DNA of 64,000 nucleotides from Pterois miles. Taxonomy: Eukaryota; Chordata; Actinopteri; Perciformes; Scorpaenidae. The stretch is from positions 21,289,001 to 21,353,000 of the forward strand of contig CAMQGK010000637.1 in the NCBI GenBank assembly GCA_947000775.1, given 5' to 3'. The notes beneath the pieces were generated by a model. The model saw nothing but the letters and a program-made list of their open reading frames with translations. It searched no databases and was not told the origin of the DNA. Of this stretch, positions 1 to 11,497 are shown in pieces (the stretch's first letter is position 1; the number at the start of each line of letters is the position of its first letter). Position numbers and translations under genes: made by a program.

Positions 1-607
1 TTCATTTTTATTCATATAAAATATTACCATTATTAGTTTATTTTGTTGCGCAGTTATTTTGGAGTTTGACTTGATGCCATCTAATTTTAAAAGAGCTATT
101 TTTAATTTATAATTTGTCAACGAAAATATACGTCACATAACGTCATCAGCCTTTACCTGCTGGCAGCTTTTGTAGTGTGCGAACCCTGCAATAGCCTAAC
201 CATGAAAAAATCCCAAAAAAGAAAAGTTTCGGAAGAAAATAGAGAGTTTAATTCAGCGTGGACATATTCATTTGCCTTCATCGCCAATGACGCTGGCTTA
301 GCTTCGTGCTTGATATGTGGCGAGAAGACATCGAACAACAAAAAATGTAACGTTGAAAGACATTTTCAAAACAAGCACTCTGCATTCGCCGAAAAATACC
401 CAACCGAAGATGAGCGAAAGAGAGCAATTTCGGAACTGCTACGAAAAGCTGAAGAGAGCAAACTATCTTTCAAGAAGTGGATTACCTCTCCACAGTCTTT
501 TGTTTACAGTTTACAAGCTCTGTTATTTTTTGCGGCTCCCGACTATTTTATTTGGGTAGAAGAGGGGGCAAAATGGCTCTTTTGATAATACAGGTTGCAG
601 ACCCCTG
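1..607 (+). mobile_element. hAT transposon remnant, 5' end cut by window edge
   Basis: The stretch carries the N-terminal part of a transposase-like frame (see 202-480) followed by collapsed non-coding sequence. It ends near 594-607 in a motif that reads, on the opposite strand, as CAGGGGTC followed by a TGCAACC-type sequence, which is typical of Charlie-like hAT termini. The left terminal repeat is not visible and may lie before base 1. The catalytic region is missing, so this is an internally deleted, inactive copy. The family assignment is inferred from the zinc-finger frame plus the terminus. Confidence 0.6.
202..480 (+). pseudogene. N-terminal fragment of a hAT-type transposase with Spindoc/BED-like zinc finger
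   Basis: The frame starting at the ATG at 202 reads about 93 codons before similarity ends. It shows a basic start (KKSQKRK), then a WTYSFAFI segment, a CLIC knuckle and an NVERHFQNKH histidine pair. Together these form a C2-H2 finger like that of GTF2IRD2/ZBED-type domesticated hAT proteins and the fish transposons they came from. After the finger come a KYP segment and an acidic/basic helix ending in FKKWI, as in that family. The dimerisation and RNase-H-like catalytic parts are absent, and unrelated sequence follows. In the intact family this finger binds transposon ends in the nucleus. Here it is most likely a dead fragment within intronic DNA. Confidence 0.65.
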
Positions 608-911
608 GTCTAGCCTAATTCTACCTGATGTTTGGCTGAACGCCATGAAATGTTCTCTACATGATGAAACTATTCATAAAGTCTGGCTAACAGACTGTCT
701 GTGTCAGTTATAGTTGACTAATGTATGTAAACTTTCCACTGTACAAACAGTGGTTACGTTACCTTTGAAACAAGCCATAACTTAACGTTTCCGGTACTTA
801 AACAAATGACACTACACCCCTGCATGTAACTTGGTACGGAAAATATGCTGTGGCTGCTAACTCTCACACACTGACTGTGAGACACCTCTGGCACTTTTTA
901 CACGCTCTCAC
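608..911. other. Intronic sequence without recognisable feature
   Basis: No frame, repeat or RNA signal could be supported in this stretch between two hAT-related elements. Confidence 0.5.
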
Positions 912-1072
912 CAGGGTTGGAAAGTTTTTTTGTCCATCTGCTACTGTGGTTGGTGGATTCCAAAATCTACCAGCCACTAAATACATCATTGTTTTTTTCT
1001 GGCTGGTGAGTGATATCTAGCAGCCACTTGCATATTTTACCAGCATTTAGCTGGTGCTAATTTCCAACTCTG
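912..1072. mobile_element. Small hAT-like MITE (about 160 bp)
   Basis: The element starts CAGGGTTGGAAA and ends TTTCCAACTCTG, an imperfect terminal inverted repeat with the CAG...CTG ends usual for hAT elements. The flanking octamers GCTCTCAC (904-911) and GTTCTCCC (1073-1080) agree at 6 of 8 positions, fitting an aged 8-bp target duplication. The interior is rich in 'accagcc/ctggctgg' motifs on both strands and has no coding capacity. It would have depended on a transposase supplied elsewhere. Confidence 0.7.
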
Positions 1073-1322
1073 GTTCTCCCGCAATGAAAAACAAATTTAT
1101 AACTGATGACGTCAAGGCACGAAAAGAGGACGCTGCAACAGCAGCACAGTGTAAAGCAGCCATATCCTGGCTTATTGTTGCTCTTGTTGAATATGTGACG
1201 TTAACAGACAAGTCCTAATTTGGCTGAACCATTTCCATTATGTTTCCTCAGAAGAGCAATGGATTTCTGCTCAAAATGACCGATCTGAAGTAGTTTCACT
1301 GCACATGACTGAACTGGGAAAG

Positions 1323-1385
1323 GCAGCTCCAGCCTCCAGCCCCTCGTGACCCGTTAGGTGATAAGTGTTCGTAGATGGATGGATG
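1323..1385 (+). repeat. 5'-truncated 3' tail of the tRNA-derived SINE
   Basis: The stretch matches the last ~60 bp of the SINE at 1569-1954, read in the opposite orientation: a 'ccagcccc..cgtgacccgttagg' block followed by a GGATGG tail. Only the 3' end is present, which is what incomplete reverse transcription leaves. It lies about 180 bp from the full SINE copy in inverted orientation. Confidence 0.65.
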
Positions 1386-1568
1386 GACATTGATGATTCA
1401 TTAAAAAAAATAAAAAATAATGCAGCAGTCTTGAATTTATTTCAGTCACATGCAGCCGAGAAAGAGGGACACATACACCAAATGATGCAGTATTTTAGCG
1501 TAGGTGAAAATAAAATTTGGTGCCTGTTATTTTAAAAGTTATACGATTGAGTGAATCAGCTGAAAGTC

Positions 1569-1954
1569 CATCCATCCATCCATCGTCAACCGCTTATCCC
1601 GTTAGGGGTCGCGGGGGGGCTGGAGCCGATCCCAGCTGGCATTGGGCGAAGGCGTGGTACTCCCTGGACAGGTCGCCAGTCCATCACAGGGCACATAGAG
1701 ATAGACAACATATAGACAGAGAACCATTCACACTCACATCCACACCTACGGGCAATTTAGAGTCATCAGTTAACCTAAACAGCATGTCTTTGGACTGTGG
1801 GAGGAAGCCGGAGTACCCGGAGAGAACCCACGCTTACACGGGGAGAACATGCAAACTCCACAAGTCCTAAGCCACATTCCCAAGCCGGAATCGAACCTGC
1901 AACCCTCTTGCTGTGAGGCAACAGCGCTAACCACTGCACCACCGTGCAGCCCCA
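1569..1954 (-). mobile_element. Full-length tRNA-derived SINE, copy 1
   Basis: Read on the minus strand, the element begins with a tRNA-like head. It has an A box TGGTGCAGTGG at 1931-1941 and a B box GGTTCGATTCC at 1887-1897, 33 bp apart. A ~300-bp body follows, ending in a (GGAT)n tail. The 11-bp direct repeat AGCTGAAAGTC flanks it exactly (1558-1568 and 1955-1965), showing LINE-driven insertion. The anticodon-loop region (CTCACA between TTGC and GCAA) resembles tRNA-Val(CAC). The body makes open frames on both strands that are not genes. Related copies lie at 1323, 28116, 48474 and 50215. Confidence 0.88.
1887..1941 (-). promoter_or_regulatory. Internal RNA polymerase III promoter (A and B boxes) of SINE copy 1
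   Basis: The A box at 1931-1941 fits the TRGYNNARNNG consensus at every fixed position, and the B box at 1887-1897 fits GWTCRANNC. The spacing is tRNA-like. It may still recruit TFIIIC. Whether it is transcribed cannot be judged from the sequence. Confidence 0.7.
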
Positions 1955-1965
1955 AGCTGAAAGTC

Positions 1966-3451
1966 AATATATTCAAACACGTATGACTGATGTCCTCTGC
2001 TGACAAACATTGTTAACTACTGCAGTAACTAGTAACTAAAGTACATAATTCATGGGCAAGCAGTTGGTAATAAACAAACCATGACAGAGAAGTTGCCAGT
2101 AGTGGTGCAGTGCTGTTAACATTAATCTCTAGGCTGATGAGCTCTGGCACTGGTGTGGAAGAATACATTAAAGTGTAAAAAAACATGAATATTTCAGTTA
2201 GTCTGCTTGTGTGCCTCTTTGTGTGTGTGTTTATGTGAGCCGAGGCATCGTGAACTCGTGGAAAATAGCGAACTCTTCACCTCTGTATGTCCTCGGTCTG
2301 TGGTGAGGCCGTTGCTGTCATGTTTAAAGCTCGAGGATGTTTGGCTTATAAGATGTCTGTGGCTTAACTTGAATAAGTGATGGAGAGGGATGATATATTT
2401 ATAACTGTCATGTAACAGCGCTGCTGGCGAGCCGTTCCCCGTATCTCAGCTTGATTTGAGGACATGAGCTGTTTGTACCCGGCTCCAGGTTGACACCTCA
2501 AAGGCAAACAATCCTCGGACAAATTCCGGATTTGCGGCGATGCACTACTTATCTTGCCATTGTCATGAAAAGTGTGCGTCATCCGAAATATGTGGAACTG
2601 ACTTCCATGACAACAAAGTGAACCAGACTTCAGTGGGCCACATTTTGCCAACTGTAAACGAAACCTCTCCCCAGCATGCTCTGCTCTTAAAAGGAACAGC
2701 GGTCTAAATATGAAAAGCTCTTTACAGACTTATTCCCCAGTGTGACCTTTACATCCTTGCCATTTGAAATGATGTACTCAGCCAAAAGACCTCATTTCGC
2801 TGTATTTGTCTGACCCCAGATGAACTCTTCAATAAGATGGAACCTCCAAGGACTGAGATACTTCACAGACAGAAAGTTACTTTATAGAAATGAATAATTT
2901 GATTTTCAACACAGTTATAGAGAGATCCATATATACTGTAGGTGTACCCCCCTGCCTCAAACTATGATGCTCTTGGCACTCCTCTCGTGTCTCTTCTGCT
3001 CCTCAGGAGCCTTCCAACGCATTAAAAGCCTAAAAGGTCTAAAAGTCTTATGAAAACATCACATCATGATAACTTGGTTGACTTTTTTATTCATTAAGCT
3101 CTACACCACATGTTGTTTAGCAACAGGTAGCAGACAGTAAACAAAAGCATATGGACGTGTCCGTTAGAGCAGAACAACCTCCCCGAGGAGCTCAGACGAT
3201 CTGTCCAACTACTTTAGAAACTTAATCATTTTAAGTGTGCTTCCACATGGTTTGTGGCCTGAATTCTAAATTTTATCTGTTAAGTCATTTCTTAAAACAC
3301 ATTAATATATAAAGGCATCCTCACAACTTCTATTTCTTTATTATCTTAATTATCATATTTTCTTTTATTGTACTTTTCTTCAAAAGTAGCTCCTTTGCTG
3401 AATGTTGTATAACTTTTAACCTGTTTTTTTTAAATTGTTTTAAATTGTCTT
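1966..3451. other. Intronic sequence without recognisable gene
   Basis: Short open frames occur here (for example minus strand 2364-2651), but none shows a known domain, splice structure or sustained codon bias. No second copy of any part was found in the window. Confidence 0.5.
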
Positions 3452-3602
3452 TATCATTTTGTCTGCCATTTCTGACAAATTCATTGACTTTAAAATATTA
3501 TTGATTACTTACAAATCCCAGAGAGGCCTCGCCCCGTTTATTAGATATCTTGGAGTCTACTGTCCCTCCAACACTCTGAGCTCCACAGATGATGATCAGA
3601 AG

Positions 3603-3641
<39 letters not shown>

Positions 3642-3712
3642 GTTATTATCATTATTTCTATCTTGTAAAGCCCTTTGTAACAGTTTGTAAAGTGCTGTAT
3701 AAAGTTCTATAT
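3452..3712 (+). pseudogene. 3' end of an L2/CR1-type LINE reverse transcriptase ORF plus 3' tail
   Basis: The frame at 3480-3600 contains IDFKILLITYKSQRGLAPF followed by a YCPSNTL segment, the well-conserved C-terminal stretch of fish L2-clade ORF2 proteins (usual form FKILLLTYKALHGLAP). An ATT microsatellite interrupts it. It is followed by 'tgtaaagccctttgtaacag...aaagtgctgtataaa', the typical L2 3' untranslated tail. Nothing of the endonuclease or palm domain is left. The copy is dead and 5'-truncated. Confidence 0.7.
3604..3640. repeat. (ATT)n microsatellite
   Basis: About twelve perfect ATT units lie inside the L2 fragment just before its 3' tail. The position suggests growth from the short repeats at L2 3' ends. 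Confidence 0.9.
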
Positions 3713-3721
3713 TTTATTATT

Positions 3722-3724
<3 letters not shown>

Positions 3725-3761
<37 letters not shown>

Positions 3762-3783
3762 TATTATTATTATTATTATTATT
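3725..3783. repeat. Self-complementary (TAA)n(TTA)n microsatellite
   Basis: About 36 bp of TAA repeats run directly into about 23 bp of TTA repeats with no spacer, so the strand can fold back on itself. An L2-like tail fragment ('attgaaaagtgctatataaa') follows at 3781. The junction suggests two L2 3' ends meeting in opposite orientation, or a fold-back event. TTA/TAA-rich degenerate sequence continues to about 3960. Confidence 0.85.
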
Positions 3784-3960
3784 GAAAAGTGCTATATAAA
3801 TGTATATATTTTATTATTAATGAATGAATATAGAATAACACTAATTATTTTTACTACTACTAATAATGATAACATATTATTATTATTATCATCATTTTTA
3901 TTATTTTATTATTATCATTATTATTAGTAGTAGTAGTAGAAGTATTAGTATTATTATTAT
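3784..3960. repeat. Degenerate L2 tail and TTA/TAG-rich low-complexity DNA
   Basis: A second 'gaaaagtgctatataaatg' motif typical of fish L2 3' ends is followed by broken ATT, TAC and TAG triplet runs. Confidence 0.55.
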
Positions 3961-5263
3961 GTTAACTTGTGATTGCCGTTATGTTTTTTGTGGGGGCCAT
4001 TTTTAATATATTCAGACATGACAGGGCGAGTAAAGGCAGAATACAGCGTGACTATACCAATATGTTTTTATGTTATAATGTTGGGATGTGTCAAACTCTG
4101 TGTTCATCGCATCTAAAAGGCAGCATTCAATCAATATGTAGCTTATCCAATTATTACTGAAGCAGGAGCCTGTCAACCTTATCTTCCTGATGTCAGATTT
4201 TAACTTTTAGGCATTCTGTTGCATTAGCATTTAAAAATTAGTGATCTGCCGCTGCATAATATATATTATCGCTCACAATCAATCAACTGCCTCAGAAATG
4301 CAAATCAATATTATTTGCTGTATGTCATACTGTATGCACAAATGAGAGCGGAATCATAAAAGTAATATGCACAGCTCCTCCGACACCTCATTTCCTGTGT
4401 GCGGTAGCTTATTATTTGCTGTAAATTATTCTGAGAATTCAATCAAATCTATTTGAAAGAGGGGAGAAATGTGAGCACTCTTCAGGGGAATGAAGCTGGG
4501 TGCTAGCATGGCTGACATCCTGGCTCTACTGTATGATACAGAATCAATACATCAGCCTCACAGACAAAGAGCAGCCTCGGGACGAAGTAGTAAAGCTGCA
4601 CTTTAGAAAAAAAAAAAAAAACATGAAAAAGACCAATTTATCAGTATTTGGAAAACAACGACATAATTAGTCAATAGAGATACTTTTGTGACCAACCATT
4701 ATGCAAATGTTCCAATCTAATTGTTCTGGGGCCAGCTTCAAATGAATAATACATACAGCATATTGTAGTCAGAGAGGCAAAAGCCAATATTCACGGAGAA
4801 GAATGATCTCATTAGGAGTATAATTTACTGTGTTCTGTTTAATGCTGGCATTCTTTCATCACACAAATAAATACTCGGTCGCCATAATGTCATCTAAACT
4901 ACCTCGTGATGTATAGGTTTATCTGAACTGAATTATAATTTATCATGTCATCATGTTGAATTCATGACACCGTTAACATGCACTGAAAATCCACGCTCAC
5001 ATTCTGTATAACACACGTGGAAACAGGCCCATATAGTAGCGTAACTTGATCCCCATTTGATTTGTCTTAGACTGCTGAAGCCTCATATGAGCGCCAGTAT
5101 GTAAGTATGCATTTTTGCTAAAAATAAGACTTTCCTCAAGTATTGCTCACATGTCTATAATGACCCAAAGGTTTACCTTCAACAAGGCATGTGATTTGAT
5201 TTGATTGAACATAAGAGGCTGCATGTCCACATCCCGTCTCCTACTGTGCTGGTTTCTTTCAAA
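3961..5263. other. Intronic sequence, mostly unique within the window
   Basis: No repeat partner was found elsewhere in the window and no coding frame is convincing. It contains an A-rich run at about 4606-4621. Confidence 0.5.
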
Positions 5264-5345
5264 GTAAAAGTGTTTAGGATTTAGAGACATCTAGTGATGA
5301 GGCTGCAGATTGCAACCGGCTGAATACCCCTTTACTCAACTAGAA
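5264..5345 (+). repeat. Fragment of MITE family B (5' end)
   Basis: The segment 'tgtttaggatttagagacatctagtgatgaggctgcagattgcaacc' (about 5269-5319) matches the 5' part of the family B elements at 11498 and 34014 (reverse). Only the first ~80 bp remain. Confidence 0.65.
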
Positions 5346-7940
5346 CTGTACATATAAACTGATTTAAGAGACACTGGATTATTTACACAATGTTATCACA
5401 CTGTAAATGTATGATAAAGACTATATCAATGTTTCATTTCTCCTGGTTTTGAGGATTCAGTAACATTCAGTACATTATATACTGAATATAACAGTGACAA
5501 GAGTACATTTTTCAAACAGTAATTCTACTCTAGAACCAGTTGTTGTGTCGCAGTTGTACAGTCAAACAGATCTGCCGACGGCTCTGATCAAGGCAGGAGA
5601 ACGGGCGCTTGAAAATGTGGTTTGAATTCTGTATGTGGATGACACTTCAAACTAAGCATTTCACTTTCAAATAAAACGGAGGTGCTGTTATATCCCCTGG
5701 CCTTGGATTCTTCCATGAAATTATAATAGTTTCAGTGAAAAGCCTTGACCTTTGCCTTTGTTTATATTTCACACTATGTAATGAGTTTCAGGGTTCAAAT
5801 TGGTGTGCCGAACTATAGTGTATATCAATTGATTATAAGCGAGTAAATAAGTCCGTTTTTTTGGGCTTGAAGGCATCTTTAATGAGGACCATGGTTAGAA
5901 TATAATACACACAGCAAGTGGGAGGGCATGTATTTTTGTCTAAATATCCTCTGGCACTAACCCAGCTCTCTTAATATAATCACTGGACTATGACCATGTT
6001 TATAGAGTGGCTATAAGGGAAGGCATTTCGCTATTTATTAGACTACGCATTATTTATGATTATAAAATAAATAAAAGGCCAATGTCACTGATTCATGCTC
6101 ATTGAGAGTCAGGTCCCGGCCACTGTATAACTGAGAGATGAACAGCTCTCATCATAGTGATGTTACAGGCTATTATTCTCACAGCGTGTCGTGGTAAATA
6201 TGTGTCACTGTGTTTGCTCTTGAGTTAATGCTCGTATCGTTGCGATGCTTTGTTCTCTGCTGCGGCACCGGGGAGATAATGTCAAATCCAGTACTTTAAT
6301 GTCACACTGGGTCTGTGAAGGCAAGCGTGTCAAGTTTTAAAATATGTTCTTTTTTTTTTTTTTTTTTTGCTTTGGTTCTTCAGGTGACAAGCGACGCTGT
6401 CCTTTACAACACTCTTACGAGGAGGGAATGCAAGAGGGGAAATGTGTCAGTGCAGTTTAACTGTTGAGATGGGGGGCTGCGAGAGCAAAGACAAAGCCGC
6501 GATGTGCTCCTCCCAGTGCATCACTTCTGACACGGATGAGACATGGCGCAGGGAGCGCGATTGTCACCAGGCAACGAACATCATTCTCACACTAATGGCT
6601 TCGCCAAAGACAAACGCTCAAACATTCGGAAATGTGTTAAACTGCAGAGACAGGGGCGATGCAGCACACAAAAGGACTTAATATGAGCAGTTGACATGTT
6701 AAGGGCAAAGAGGATGACTTTCCTTTTATATAACTATCAGGTTTTGATGGAAGACACAGTGTTAATCATTAAAACTATACACTGCCTCCATGGGCATAAA
6801 TGTTTCCAAGCACACCAAGTACACACAATATTTGTTGTGTCTATTCCCCGCCTACTGAAACTACTGGTAAAACAGATGGCACAAGCCTGAGGAAGTGTAC
6901 ATAAGTTCTGTTTCAAATGTAGAGAGGAAGAGGGAGAGAAACAGTAAATTAAAAGTCTCATTTCAAAGCCTCCCACTGCAAAAAAAAAAACAAAAAAACA
7001 GCCAAATACGATGCCTGCAAACAAGATACACGTGTGGCAGGTTAAATATGCTGATAGCAAAGGACAATGTGGCGCATTTGATCTTAAATCAGGCGTCAGA
7101 CGCACCAAACATGATATGCAATTAACTTTCTCTGCACTGTCACATTACATGCTGTAGTGATAGTATGATGATAACATAGCCTGTGAGTTTTCTAATAACT
7201 CTGACAGATCGTCTTAGCAGAAGACAGCAATGTGAAAGGAGAACCATGCAGATTTAATGGTCTTATGACATTCAAAGAGTCTAGCACTGTCACTGAATAA
7301 TTCTCACAATATGCAAAAGTGATGCTTGACTGCAAACATGCAGCATTTGTAATAATGGCTTGTTTTAGTTTAGTTTTTTTTTTTGTTTTTTGATGAGTCA
7401 ACAGAAAGGTTATGTGTCAGCAGGGAGGGAGAGATGGAGCAGGGAAAATAAACGTTACATAATGCAAAAGGCCCTGTCCTTCAGCTCAATAACAAGGTGC
7501 TACGCTACATTACCCCCTAAACCACCGTCCTCACGGGAGCCCGACACATTCCTGATACATTTATTTCAATATGGACTTGCCAGATAAAATACCCTGCAGG
7601 ATGTTGATAGGCAGCCTGAAAAAGCCGACTAGAGCTGCTTCAGCTTCATCACAGACATACTGATCAAATATTCTCTGCACTCCTAAAGTAGTGTTTCCAG
7701 AGGGGCTTTGTCACTACTTCCAAATGCAGATATGGCGACGTGAGTTGAGCATCTAAGAAATGTGCTTCACAATCAGAATTAAGTTTAGTGGTCAGGTATG
7801 GTTGTCAAACGATTTCACTGTGCAGAGTCAAAACATACAGACAAACAAACAGAAAGCTGTGATATACCAACCTGGATCACCAGACAAGAAAATCGATATT
7901 GGAAAATTCTGCAAAAGCCCATAATCAATGTTTTTGTAAT
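5346..7940. other. Intronic sequence; T-run at 6350-6368
   Basis: The stretch contains a 19-bp T homopolymer followed by a CAG (6350-6382) that superficially resembles a 3' splice site, and short frames without recognisable domains. The segment around 6000-6300 has no repeat partner in the window. Confidence 0.5.
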
Positions 7941-7974
7941 TCATGCTTTTTGCAGTAACTGTGCATGACAACAA

Positions 7975-8515
7975 TGGCATGGTTAAGGTTAGGGGAATGT
8001 GTGCATGTCAAATACACTACACTTAAGGTATGAAAAAGATAAGGTAACTGAGGTTGAGGCTGAGGTTATAGCTACTCCAGTATCCTGTATTAATATCTGA
8101 TACGGAACGAACATCCACCACCCTGACCTCCCAACCCGATCTCACAGGAGGGCATATACAGTACATGACACAGTATTACAAAGACATGAGGACACATTTT
8201 AAGCTTTTTGCATGTCATTTGTATGCCACACAACAAAACTATGGTAACCTCTGCAGTTAGGTTGAGGTAACAAAACCACTTAGTTACGTTAAATTAGGAA
8301 AACATCATGGTTGGGCTTAAAATAACTACATAAACTGCATACATACGTAAGATAACTAAAACACATACAGAAAAAAAAGGTAACATAATAATGGAAAACT
8401 CGTCATAAATGTCACTAAAAAACATGTGACAAGGAACAAGCAACAGCAACTGCATCAAGGCCTTGGTACATGGAGCACCTGCTCTACCAAGTGAGCTATA
8501 ACAGCACACGACCTA
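7975..8515 (-). repeat. Dispersed repeat with a tRNA-like SINE head at its right end
   Basis: On the minus strand, 8440-8510 reads 'tagctcacttggtagagcaggtgc', close to the 5' half of a tRNA with an A-box-like core (TAGCTCACTTGG). It is followed by 'tccatgtaccaaggcc', as in a common fish tRNA-derived SINE. The B box is not recognisable. The rest contains 'ggttaggttgaggtaacaaaacca' type repeats resembling the motif in family F. The outer boundaries are uncertain. Confidence 0.5.
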
Positions 8516-11104
8516 CAAGGTCTGACTGAAGGTCAACCGTTAATGGATGAAAGAACTAATATTTAATTAAAAAGCTTAGTAAAACTCAGAGGAGTGGCTC
8601 AACAAAAGCTGGTCCATCTTAACAGCCCACCTCCGCTGTTGCAACAATTACAGGACAATCGCTAATGTAACACTGGGCTGACAGGCCGTGTGTGTGACTA
8701 AGATGGGCACAAAGCCACTAGCAGCGCTACATCTGCTAACGTAGCACAAACACACGCGGTGTGTCAGACACTCGCTATAATTACACCAGGCAGACAGAGT
8801 ATTGACACATTGACACATAGCTGAAATCCTGCTAAGCTAAACTAAATGGTGGAGACTTTTACTGGGAAATTGGCTGCATATGTCTGCAATACTACACGCA
8901 GCACCGTGGCTGCTACAGTAACTTCGCCCGGACGGGTGAACTGGGGACTCAGTTGTCTGTTGTGCTCATACATTGCAGCTGGCACACCGCTGCATGCAAC
9001 GCACTAATCCTGTATGCTAGCGATTAATGAGTGTTGGTTATTGGTTTAAAAAAAAAAAAAAAAAAAAATTGCACCACAAGTTCCTTTATTGCATTGTTAT
9101 GGCTAATGTGTCAGTGAACTATTTCCAGTATGATAGCATACAGAAATCATGGGACAGGAAACCAAAACAATGAACTGATGCTGAAACAAGGTAGAGCAGA
9201 AATACAGTGGGATTCAGGCACTGCAAACACATAACATGTACAGTATAGCGCAAATATCTAAGCAAAACAGTTCAGGCGTAAGTGTGAGCCTGCCCATGAC
9301 GTACTAATGAAAAAATATAAGTGAGCTGAACTCACTGCATCCCCGTGGCTGGGTCATCATGCTGCTTGTTTTCAAGCTCTCTGCAGGATACTGATGAACT
9401 CAGCATAGAGAATGTGAGGATTTTAGAGGAAGGCATGGGGAGACATGCCCTCCCCTGTCGACAGAAGGGACTGAATGCTACAACCCCACAGAGAGCTGTC
9501 TTTGAACAGTTCTGGTCCCCGGTGCCTCGAGGACACCAGGATCAACATCGGTGTTGATTGGGTCGAGCCGAGCAACAGCCATGAAACACAGCATCTGTGG
9601 CCATGTTTTTGAAGTCAGCCACTGACCCCTTTTATTGTCTTTTCCTGTGGGAGTGACAATTCAATCAAAGGATTCACTGGTCTCCACGTCCACTAGATTC
9701 GCAAAGCTCCACATGGCAGCACTACTGAGACGAGCCAAAAGTCCATGAAATTCTTTCCTGAAGGATTCATGAAGGATTTAAGTTCTAAGACAGTGTTTGC
9801 AAAGCGTGTGGCATCAATACAGGGAGAGAGCTGCATGCTGTCAGCCATTAGTACCAACAGTTATGAAATTCTACTGGAAAAGATATTTACAGCTGTCCCA
9901 CTTTATCTCAAACACACAGCTGATCTGTATGTCCCCAGACAGCCCTGACATTTAGACGTCCTTGTAAGTACGATTCACAAACTAAGAATGTGATTCCAGG
10001 CAATTTCTCAATCTTTCCTCTTTAACTGTCACCACACAAGATGACGTCTGGCCCCATAACACAGCACAGGTTTGACTCTTTATTGCCCACAAAGTCTTTG
10101 TTTGATTGGTGCACGATTGCAGAGTTGCCATTTTGCTGGATTTTCTTTAGACATTCCTGCTGTTTTCCCAGCTCCCTGAAAAACTGTCGTCAGCCGTTCA
10201 GTCCTGTGAGGCCGGCGGCTGAGCGGATAAACCGGTGCCTCCTTGTAGTCTCTAGGTATTGCAATCCAAGGCCACCTTTCCTTCCCACCTCCCCACTGGC
10301 CCTGAAGATGCAGTGATTACATCTCCCTGACCGAGCCAGAGCTGCAAGGAGAGAGGCCATCGGTGGCACCAACATTTTTATACTTCTAGACAGGAGTGTA
10401 ATTTATTACCCTGCCTTTTTCTGAAGATAATAAAACCCTCTGAAATCAAACTACTGATGGCTTTACACCATGAATTTCTCATGCTTATATTTTAATCCTC
10501 TATGACTTCGCTCAGTGTGTATCATCCTATATAAAGGATGTTTTTTTACTTCACAGGTTATTGCAGCCCTTGCAATCATTCAAGACGGTGGAATACAATC
10601 CAATCCCGTATTCTGTTTGCAGGCCAAAGCTGATCTAATTCTCCTTTCTATCAATACATAATCCATGATAATGAGCTGTGCCAAATTCCTGAGATGAATA
10701 TGCAAGGTCTTCTTTCTGCATGGTAAATAAAATGGAGCCAGCATTAATCGAAGTGATAATTAATTGCCTTCTGGAGATTATATGACTTGGCCTTGTAGAG
10801 CTTATACTGTATTACATCTATTATATTTAAAACGTGTTTCACAAAGGGAGAGTGGCAGATCATAGGTGACAGAGAAACCAAGGAGGATATCAGAACTGCC
10901 AGCAGGAACCCCGTGTACTTAATTTACATACAGTAAAACTGAATGTGAATTAATAATAGGAAATTAACTTACTTTGAACGTAACTTAAATGCTCATAGCT
11001 CTCCCTTGTTTTTCAGTTTGAAATTCACAACCGTCTTATTTACAGAAAATCCCTTATTCTTTGCTAATGTATTACTCAGCCTGGAGTCAGCAAAACTGTG
11101 GTTT
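8516..11104. other. Intronic sequence; A21 run at 9048-9068
   Basis: No supported gene. The block 10640-10800 is AT-rich, has several TAATTA/ATTAAT cores and shows no similarity to the repeats here. It is a candidate conserved non-coding element (see findings). Confidence 0.5.
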
Positions 11105-11495
11105 TAAAGGAGCACTCCAGCAATTTTTTATTATATTTCCTATAATTTGGGAGACTTGTAAGAGCCAAATTAATGAAGACGGATGACAGAATGAATGCAG
11201 CAGAGACTAAGATATCCTAACATTCAGTCCCTAATTTGGTTAAAGCCCCAAAAACATTTGTTTTACATTAAATTTCCTGTTATACAACTAGATAGTGCCT
11301 TTCATTAGACCCTCTCTATCTCCTAAATACCCACTTCTTTTCAAACCCATACTCCAGTTTGTAACACAGGCTAAGAATACCCTGGTGACATCTTAAAACT
11401 TTGAAAATCTCTCTCCAGAAGCATAGAAGACACTATACAACTGTTTTTACAGGCTAAGATGATGTGTAAAGTCAAGTCTGTGTGCCAAATTGGTT
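11105..11495. repeat. Probable dispersed repeat fragment
   Basis: The opening 'tttaaaggagcactccagcaatttt' resembles the start of a common fish non-autonomous element. No second copy is present here, so the call rests on recall and is weak. Confidence 0.3.
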
Positions 11496-11497
11496 GC

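Noticed and set aside
1887..1954. Possible tRNA-Val gene
   Set aside because: The head lacks a proper acceptor stem pairing, the anticodon loop is a base short, and it continues directly into SINE body with target duplications.
1517..2006. Open frames on both strands at 1517-1870 and 1770-2006, with similar ones at 28101-28301 and 50211-50649
   Set aside because: All lie in the body of the tRNA-derived SINE. The same spurious peptides recur because the repeat recurs.
6350..6681. T-run plus CAG followed by an open frame, resembling a plus-strand exon
   Set aside because: There is no recognisable domain, no matching donor, and the strand is opposite to the supported gene. T-runs followed by CAG occur by chance.
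9520..9558. Small perfect hairpin ATCAACA/TGTTGAT in a GC-rich patch
   Set aside because: Seven-base arms are expected by chance in 64 kb, and nothing around it suggests an RNA gene or terminator.
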